DNA of 63,654 bases from the NCBI GenBank assembly GCA_910584095.1, contig CAJTYU010000019.1, positions 1-63,654 of the forward strand, written 5' to 3'. Under the pieces are notes generated by a model. The model was not told where the DNA came from and searched no databases. It worked only from the letters and a program-made list of their open reading frames with translations. The DNA is from an uncultured Dorea sp. (GTDB lineage Bacteria; Bacillota; Clostridia; Lachnospirales; Lachnospiraceae). The translations under genes and the position numbers were made by a program. Of this stretch, positions 58,640 to 63,654 are shown piece after piece (position 1 is the first letter of the stretch; the number at the start of each line of letters is the position of its first letter).

Positions 58640-59863
58640 ATGGGAATTTATGAAGAACTTCAGGCGCGGGGATTGATCGCGCAGGTGACGGACGAGGAAA
58701 GGATCAGGGATCTGGTGAACAATGGAAAGGCTGTATTCTATATCGGTTTTGACCCGACGGCGGACAGCCTCCACGTAGGGCATTTTATGGCGCTGTGCCT
58801 GATGAAGCGTCTGCAGGAGGCGGGAAATAAGCCGATCGCACTGATCGGCGGCGGAACGGCTATGATTGGCGACCCGTCGGGAAGGACAGATATGCGCCAG
58901 ATGATGACGCCGGAGACTATCCAGCATAACTGTGAGTGCTTTAAGAAACAGATGAGCCGTTTTATCGATTTTTCCGATGGGAAGGCGCTTATGGTAAATA
59001 ATGCGGACTGGCTGATGGATCTGAATTATATTGAGGTACTCCGGGAAGTGGGAGCACATTTTTCCGTAAACCGTATGCTGGCGGCAGAATGCTATAAGCA
59101 GAGAATGGAGAAGGGGCTTAGTTTTCTGGAGTTTAATTATATGATCATGCAGAGTTATGATTTCTATGCGCTGTTCCAGAAATATGGCTGCAATATGCAG
59201 TTTGGCGGAGACGACCAGTGGAGCAATATGCTCGGCGGAACAGAGCTGATCCGCCGGAAGCTTGGCGAGGATGCGGGAGCAATGACCATCACCCTCCTTC
59301 TAAATTCGGAAGGCAAGAAGATGGGGAAGACCCAGAGCGGCGCGGTATGGCTTGACCCGGAAAAGACGTCTCCTTTTGATTTCTATCAGTACTGGAGAAA
59401 TGTTGCGGATGCGGATGTACTGAAGTGTATCCGTATGCTGACGTTCCTGCCGTTGGAGGAGATTGACAAGATGGACGCATGGGAAGGCGCGCAGCTGAAT
59501 ACAGCGAAGGAGATTCTTGCTTATGAGCTGACGAAACTGGTGCATGGCGCAGAGGAAGCCGAGAAGGCACAGGCTGCGGCGAAGGCGCTGTTTAGCAAGG
59601 GCGCGGCGGCAGATATGCCGACGGCGGAGCTTTCAGAGGAAGATTTTGCAGACGGAAGCATTGATATATTGAGCGTACTGGTAAAGAGCGGGCTGGTTCC
59701 CTCAAGGGCGGAAGCAAGACGCGCGGTGCAGCAGGGCGGCGTGACGGCGGACGGCGAAAAGGTAGCGGATATTAAGGCTGCTTATAGTACGGAAGTATTT
59801 GCGGGAGAAGGAATGATCGTCAAGAAAGGGAAGAAGAATTTCCGGAGAGTAGTTATGAAATAG
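58640..59863 (+). CDS. tyrS: Tyrosyl-tRNA synthetase
   Basis: The 407-residue class I enzyme charges tRNA-Tyr. It shows YIGFDPTADSLHVGHFM near 35 (HIGH-type), GGGTAMIGDPSGRTDMR, the tyrosine-binding QSYDFYALFQKYGCNMQFGGDDQW and KMGKTQSG (KMSKS-type), plus a C-terminal S4 RNA-binding domain from about 340 (SGLVPSRAEARRAVQQGGV). It is controlled by the upstream T-box. Confidence 0.96.
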   Translation: MGIYEELQARGLIAQVTDEERIRDLVNNGKAVFYIGFDPTADSLHVGHFMALCLMKRLQEAGNKPIALIGGGTAMIGDPSGRTDMRQMMTPETIQHNCECFKKQMSRFIDFSDGKALMVNNADWLMDLNYIEVLREVGAHFSVNRMLAAECYKQRMEKGLSFLEFNYMIMQSYDFYALFQKYGCNMQFGGDDQWSNMLGGTELIRRKLGEDAGAMTITLLLNSEGKKMGKTQSGAVWLDPEKTSPFDFYQYWRNVADADVLKCIRMLTFLPLEEIDKMDAWEGAQLNTAKEILAYELTKLVHGAEEAEKAQAAAKALFSKGAAADMPTAELSEEDFADGSIDILSVLVKSGLVPSRAEARRAVQQGGVTADGEKVADIKAAYSTEVFAGEGMIVKKGKKNFRRVVMK

Positions 59864-59876
59864 GGGTATGAGGAAG

Positions 59877-59927
59877 AATCTGTCTTGTAGAGAAGCCGCA
59901 GTTTTCGGCCTCCCTACAGGATAGATT
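59877..59927. terminator. Terminator-like hairpin between tyrS and the GH13 gene
   Basis: AATCTGTCTTGTAG (59877-59890) pairs with CTACAGGATAGATT (59914-59927) with two mismatches, and inner GCCG/CGGC pairing. It lacks a clear T-run, so termination is likely but not certain. Confidence 0.5.
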
Positions 59928-59961
59928 TCTGACAATCTGACAGTTTAGCCCGGAGGTGTCA

Positions 59962-61269
59962 TTAGAATTTTAAATATTGTACGCTGTAGGGAGCCATCTC
60001 AAGCTGCCCGTTAAGCGTGAGTTTTTCTCCACTGATGAGGTCGGCTGCGGAACCGTTCAAATCGCCGTGCATGGCCGTGTAGAGTTCGCCGGAGGCATTG
60101 ATGGCTACCATCATCCGCTCTTTTTCAGACGCCCGCTCAAAGATTAGCTGATGGTTGGTGAGGACTACATTTCGGTAGCTGCCGTTGCAGAGGCCGTCGC
60201 TCTGCTGACGGATAGAAATCAGCGTTTCAATATATTCCGTTAGTTCGTTTGGTTTGGGAGATTCAAAACTCGGACGGAGCGCATAATCATTATCCGGCGC
60301 TTTCTGCCCCTCCTCGCCCCATTCACTGCCGTAATAGATACAGGGGATGCCAGGCATGCCAAGCAGAAGGCCGTAGGCAGGCCGGATATGTTTTTTATTG
60401 GTCAGTATGCTTGCGAGCCTTGTTACATCATGGTTGTCTACAAAATTCACCAGATGCTTGCCGCGGTAAATGCACCATGGGTCAGAGCCGTACTGGCGGT
60501 GCAGGGAATGGGCGATCTCGAACATATTCATGGAATTAAAGCTTGAGAAAATACCCTTATAACATTCGTAATTGGTGCAGCTGTGCAGCATTTCATCATT
60601 GACGATTAAGTTGTAATCGCCGAACAGAACCTCCCCAATCAGGACAAATTCCGGCTTGAGTCCGCCGGTAAAACGGCGCAGGGTACGCATGAAGTTATGG
60701 TCAAGGCTGTATGCCACATCCAGCCGGAGTCCGTCGATATCAAATTCCTCTATCCAGAATTTCACACAGTCCAGCAGATAGTCTACAACCGCCGGATTCT
60801 GCAAATTTAATTTTACCAGTTCAAAATGCCCTTCCCAGCCTTCATACCAGAAACCGTCATTGTAGCAGCTGTTGCCGTCGAAGCTGATATGGAACCAGTC
60901 CTTGTAAGGGGAATCCCATTTCTTTTCCTGTACGTCCTTAAATGCCCAGAAACCGCGTCCTACATGATTGAATACTCCGTCGAGAATAATTTTTACATTA
61001 TGCTGATGGAGATCTTTGCATACGTCTGCAAAGTCTTCGTTCTTGCCCAAGCGGCAGTCGATGGTGCGGAAATCTCTGGTGTCATAGCCGTGGTTGTCAG
61101 ACTCAAAAATCGGATTCAGGATGATCGCGTCAATCCCCAGTTTCTTTAGGTAGGAACTCCAGTCCATTAATTTTCGTATACGGGGCGTGCAGACGCCGTC
61201 GTTGGCGTAAGGCGCGCCGCAGAACCCAATCGGGTATATCTGATAAAATACTCCTTTGTAAGCCCACAT
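59962..61269 (-). CDS. GH13 family alpha-glucosidase/amylase
   Basis: The 435-residue cytoplasmic enzyme has the GH13 conserved regions: ILDGVFNHVG (region I), GLRLDVAY (region II, nucleophile Asp), FVLIGEVLFG (region III, acid Glu) and FVDNHDVTR (region IV, Asp). There is no signal peptide. The compact length suits enzymes acting on maltodextrins. It stands alone on the - strand between tyrS and the unknown gene at 61469. Confidence 0.9.
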   Translation of the reverse strand: MWAYKGVFYQIYPIGFCGAPYANDGVCTPRIRKLMDWSSYLKKLGIDAIILNPIFESDNHGYDTRDFRTIDCRLGKNEDFADVCKDLHQHNVKIILDGVFNHVGRGFWAFKDVQEKKWDSPYKDWFHISFDGNSCYNDGFWYEGWEGHFELVKLNLQNPAVVDYLLDCVKFWIEEFDIDGLRLDVAYSLDHNFMRTLRRFTGGLKPEFVLIGEVLFGDYNLIVNDEMLHSCTNYECYKGIFSSFNSMNMFEIAHSLHRQYGSDPWCIYRGKHLVNFVDNHDVTRLASILTNKKHIRPAYGLLLGMPGIPCIYYGSEWGEEGQKAPDNDYALRPSFESPKPNELTEYIETLISIRQQSDGLCNGSYRNVVLTNHQLIFERASEKERMMVAINASGELYTAMHGDLNGSAADLISGEKLTLNGQLEMAPYSVQYLKF

Positions 61270-61468
61270 GTCATTATCACTCCTTTTTTTAGTAATGGTT
61301 TAAGTCCTCTATAAGTTTACCATATGTTTATAGTATGGCACAATGGAAAACCGTGTATTTTTGATTCTATATAGCTATCATCATAGATATATGTTATATT
61401 AGGATAGATGTATGATTACGAACCATTCAGAGATAGACATATGACAAAAATAAAAGAGGAGAACAGCC

Positions 61469-62044
61469 ATGAATATTGGAAATGCGGACATCATATCAGC
61501 ATCATACAGCGGCATGGTAAGTCATACTAATGCTGCAGCTGAACAAATAGATGCGGATAATAATTTTAGTAGTCAGATAAAGGAACTGGCAGCCGCGAAT
61601 ATCAAAACGGATATTTATGAAAAATTTGGTGTGAAAGTAAATGCGCCTGACGACAGCGAGACGTGTTTGATTCCAGAAGACTTATTATATCGGATGAATA
61701 GCGACGCCGCATTAAAAGAAAAGGTATATTCCGTTTTAGCAGACCATAAGAATGCGAAAGCTTCGCTGGCGTCTTTTTATCCTCCTGTAAAGCACTATAC
61801 GCTTGTATTTGATAAAAAGGGCGATGTGGTTACATATGTGCTGGAGCCGGATATGGAGCGATTGGAGAAAGATATGGGGAAATCAGGCAAAGTAAAAAGT
61901 TATTTATTTGACGGCTCTCTTATAAATCCTTATGATTACTGGGAACTGGTCAGCGGCAGTTCCTGTAATCCATATCAAGGCATCGAAGCCCAGCAGGCGT
62001 TTTTGGCGGCGGCACTGCTGAAAAAACAAAGACTGACAGATTAA
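61469..62044 (+). CDS. Hypothetical Lachnospiraceae-type protein
   Basis: A soluble 191-residue protein that I cannot assign. It starts MNIGNADIISASYSGM, has an alpha-helical N-terminal half and a short strand-rich segment (KHYTLVFDKKGDVVTYVLEPD, about 108-128), and ends with a helix containing Gln/Ala/Leu. No signal peptide or membrane segment is seen. AAAAGAGGAGAACAGCC gives a good start. The 199-bp gap upstream is AT-rich and without a clear promoter. Confidence 0.65.
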   Translation: MNIGNADIISASYSGMVSHTNAAAEQIDADNNFSSQIKELAAANIKTDIYEKFGVKVNAPDDSETCLIPEDLLYRMNSDAALKEKVYSVLADHKNAKASLASFYPPVKHYTLVFDKKGDVVTYVLEPDMERLEKDMGKSGKVKSYLFDGSLINPYDYWELVSGSSCNPYQGIEAQQAFLAAALLKKQRLTD

Positions 62045-62066
62045 AACCATGATAGACAGGACCAGA

Positions 62067-62102
62067 AAATGACGCAGTAAATGACGCAGTAAATGACGCG
62101 TC
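62067..62102 (+). repeat. Three tandem copies of a 12-bp unit
   Basis: AAATGACGCAGT occurs at 62067-62078 and 62079-62090, with a third diverged copy AAATGACGCGTC at 62091-62102, just after the stop of the hypothetical gene and upstream of the rplM promoter. Confidence 0.7.
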
Positions 62103-62134
62103 AAATCAGAGGGCGGAGAAACGGTAAAAAATAG

Positions 62135-62163
62135 TTGACAGGTGAAAAACCCTATAATATAAT
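62135..62163 (+). promoter_or_regulatory. Consensus promoter of rplM-rpsI
   Basis: TTGACA (62135-62140), 17-bp spacer, TATAAT (62158-62163): an exact sigma-A consensus. It gives rplM-rpsI an independent strong promoter now that truA is far upstream. Confidence 0.85.
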
Positions 62164-62187
62164 AAAAAAGTATGACGACAGGAGAAA

Positions 62188-62217
62188 CAGATTGCTCCAA
62201 AGCCCCGGAGGCATCTG
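62188..62217 (+). ncRNA. Leader hairpin upstream of rplM (possible L13 autoregulatory leader)
   Basis: CAGATTGCTCC (62188-62198) pairs with GGAGGCATCTG (62207-62217) with one bulge each side, in the roughly 100-nt 5' leader. L13 leaders are known autoregulatory elements in Firmicutes; whether this one matches that family needs a covariance search. Confidence 0.45.
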
Positions 62218-62271
62218 ATTCTAATAGAGTTAGTTTTAGAAGTAATGTAATGATTCATAGGAGGGAAACCA

Positions 62272-62700
62272 ATGAAAACTTATATGGCTAATCCAGATAA
62301 GATTGAGAGAAAATGGTATGTTGTTGATGCTGCCGGATGTACTTTGGGACGTCTGTCATCAGAAGTAGCTAAGATTTTAAGAGGCAAGAATAAGCCGGAA
62401 TTTACTCCGCATATTGATACTGGCGATTATGTAATAATTGTTAACGCACAGAAAGTTAAAGTCACTGGCAAGAAGATGAGCCAGAAGGTATATTACAACC
62501 ATTCCGAGTATGTTGGAGGAATGAGAGAGACTACTCTGGCAGAGATGATGGATAAGAAACCGGAGAAGGTGATCGAACTGGCAGTTAAGGGAATGCTTCC
62601 AAAGGGACCTTTAGGAAGAGCTATGATTAAGAAACTTCATGTGTACGCTGGACCAGAGCATGAGCAGCAGGCTCAGAAGCCGGAAGAGCTGAAACTTTAA
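62272..62700 (+). CDS. rplM: 50S ribosomal protein L13
   Basis: The 142-residue L13 starts MKTYMANPDKIERKWYVVDA and has the signature LAVKGMLPKGPLGRAM near 105. An AGGAGGGAAACC site precedes the ATG. It is followed 28 bp later by rpsI, the conserved pair. Confidence 0.97.
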   Translation: MKTYMANPDKIERKWYVVDAAGCTLGRLSSEVAKILRGKNKPEFTPHIDTGDYVIIVNAQKVKVTGKKMSQKVYYNHSEYVGGMRETTLAEMMDKKPEKVIELAVKGMLPKGPLGRAMIKKLHVYAGPEHEQQAQKPEELKL

Positions 62701-62728
62701 TTAGGAAGGTCGAAAGGAGGATATAAAG

Positions 62729-63121
62729 ATGGCAGCAGCAAGATTTTATGGAACAGGAAGAAGAAAAAAATCAATTGCAAGAGTATATCTTGTACCCGGA
62801 ACAGGTAAGATTACAATAAATAAAAGAGATATTGACGATTATCTCGGATTAGAGACACTGAAGGTAATTGTCCGCCAGCCGTTGGCACTGACAGAGACAG
62901 AGAGCAAGTTCGATGTTATTGTGAATGTAAAAGGCGGCGGCTATACAGGACAGGCAGGAGCGATCCGCCATGGTATCGCGAGAGCGCTTATTGAGGCTGA
63001 TGCAGATTACAGACCGGCGCTTAAAAAAGCAGGATATCTGACACGTGATCCGCGTATGAAAGAGCGTAAGAAATACGGTCTTAAGGCAGCTCGTAGAGCA
63101 CCGCAGTTTTCCAAGAGATAA
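62729..63121 (+). CDS. rpsI: 30S ribosomal protein S9
   Basis: The 130-residue S9 has FYGTGRRKKSIARVYL at the start, GQAGAIRHGIARAL near 74 and the basic GLKAARRAPQFSKR tail that reaches the P-site tRNA. An AAAGGAGG site precedes the ATG. Confidence 0.97.
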   Translation: MAAARFYGTGRRKKSIARVYLVPGTGKITINKRDIDDYLGLETLKVIVRQPLALTETESKFDVIVNVKGGGYTGQAGAIRHGIARALIEADADYRPALKKAGYLTRDPRMKERKKYGLKAARRAPQFSKR

Positions 63122-63152
63122 GCAGAACAATTCTACAGATTCAAGAATATGG

Positions 63153-63181
63153 ACTCCGCAGGTTTTCCTGCGGAGTTTTTA
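63153..63181 (+). terminator. Terminator after rpsI
   Basis: ACTCCGCAGG (63153-63162) pairs perfectly with CCTGCGGAGT (63167-63176), followed by TTTTT. Confidence 0.93.
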
Positions 63182-63217
63182 TCTTAATTTTTCAGGAGAA
63201 TAGGGGTATAATATATT

Positions 63218-63424
63218 TTAGCAGCAGGAGTCGATGGGGCAGGTAAATCAACTTTGTATCAGTCATTGCAAAGTCTGCATGACATACCGAGAGTGAATAC
63301 GGGCGAAATATTGAGAGAATTTAGCGATTGGAAAAATATGACTGACGTTACGACTGTGGGAAATCCAACGTCTTATGTAAGATTATGCATAAGAGATAAA
63401 AAGATATTTAATGAAAAGAAATAA
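63218..63424 (+). pseudogene. Fragment of a zeta-toxin-like P-loop kinase
   Basis: An open frame of 68 codons translates to LAAGVDGAGKSTLYQSLQ and then HDIPRVNTGEILREF. The GxxGAGKST P-loop and the NT(D/G)EI segment are typical of zeta-toxin/AAA_33 ATP-binding proteins. There is no start codon (TAA lies three codons upstream in frame) and the frame stops after about a third of the usual length. I read it as a decayed gene remnant. Confidence 0.6.
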
Positions 63425-63524
63425 AGAATTGTATGAAGATGGATAATATGATAAAATCCGATTATGGAACAATCGTGTTACAGGGTGTGTTGACCTCATT
63501 CTAAAAGAATGGGGGGTGATGCCT

Positions 63525-63611
63525 ATGAAAAATCATTTCGATTTTAAGGATTTAATGACCTTCGGTCTATTCCTTTTGGCATGGCTTACATTTGTTTTTA
63601 CGGGACTATGA
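63525..63611 (+). CDS. Small holin-like type I toxin
   Basis: A 28-residue peptide, MKNHFDFKDLMTFGLFLLAW followed by eight further hydrophobic residues, with one membrane helix. A strong GGGGGGTGAT site lies 5 bases before the ATG. The pattern (short charged lead, LMTFGLFLLA helix) matches the putative holin-like or Fst/TxpA-type toxins common in Clostridia, which are usually silenced by an antisense RNA. The antisense gene, if present, would overlap the 3' end; it cannot be seen by eye. Confidence 0.65.
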   Translation: MKNHFDFKDLMTFGLFLLAWLTFVFTGL

Positions 63612-63654
63612 AAAAAAGTCTGTAAAAGTTATTTAAGCAATGAACGATTAGGTC

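Noticed and set aside
62153..62158. First TATAAT after the rplM TTGACA
   Set aside because: Spacer would be only 12 bp; the overlapping TATAAT at 62158-62163 gives the ideal 17 bp.
1..63654. CRISPR array, tRNA or rRNA genes, insertion sequences
   Set aside because: No regularly spaced direct repeats, no cloverleaf-like or rRNA segments and no transposase or integrase frames were recognised.

Overview
The window comes from a low-to-moderate GC anaerobic Firmicute, most likely a Lachnospiraceae member (Clostridium cluster XIVa, near C. scindens, Extibacter or Dorea). The evidence is strong Shine-Dalgarno sites, the spc/alpha ribosomal order with a map-KOW-infA segment, a zinc-type adenylate kinase, split-S4 type rpsD, an ECF module beside truA, and a full set of bai (bile-acid-inducible) homologues. 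Family names below come from recognition of motifs and remembered homologues; no database search was possible.

Layout. (1) 1-10.1 kb, + strand: the end of the ribosomal superoperon, rpsH to rplQ with secY, adk, map, infA and rpoA. Several gene junctions carry a small hairpin-forming repeat placed directly after stop codons. (2) 10.4-11.7 kb: a YedE-type sulfur/selenium transporter and a TusA/SirA-like protein. (3) 11.8-25.5 kb: a bile acid dehydroxylation locus. Homologues of BaiA, BaiB, BaiCD, BaiE, BaiF, BaiH and BaiI are all present, but not as the single polycistron I know from C. scindens. baiCD-baiE run on the + strand. baiH-baiI, an AraC regulator plus a cupin-only protein, and baiA-baiB-MFS-baiF-NTF2 run on the - strand. 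(4) 25.7-34.6 kb: a compact + strand surface-glycan operon with five ATP-grasp ligases, a pyruvyltransferase-like protein, two GT2 glycosyltransferases and an opine dehydrogenase. (5) 34.6-52.3 kb: housekeeping and accessory genes, including metF, a 3D-domain wall hydrolase, uppP, a polar amino acid ABC transporter, a large anchored surface protein, a double-cubane-type reductase, an sfsA-mutY fusion, lipid genes and cyclophilin. (6) 52.3-55.6 kb: ecfA1-ecfA2-ecfT-truA. (7) 55.7-62.0 kb: Na/Pi cotransporter, a tyrosine T-box controlling a DUF3267-like gene and tyrS, a GH13 glycosidase and one unknown gene. (8) 62.1-63.65 kb: rplM-rpsI, a dead zeta-toxin-like fragment and a 28-residue holin-like toxin.

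How it fits together. In many Firmicutes rplQ is followed directly by ecfA1-ecfA2-ecfT-truA-rplM-rpsI. Here that block is opened twice, by about 42 kb (which holds the bai and glycan clusters) and by about 6.6 kb. The bai locus supplies every enzymatic activity of the 7-dehydroxylation cycle: CoA loading (BaiB), 3-oxidation (BaiA), C4 desaturation/reduction (BaiCD, BaiH), dehydration (BaiE and two further NTF2-fold proteins) and CoA recycling (BaiF). It also has its own regulator and a transporter that does not look like BaiG. The two leading candidates for undescribed biology are this rearranged bai locus and the ATP-grasp/opine glycan operon. Two recurring small elements also deserve attention: a 27-bp dyad with a TGCTAAT-like centre, and the hairpin repeat in the ribosomal operon.
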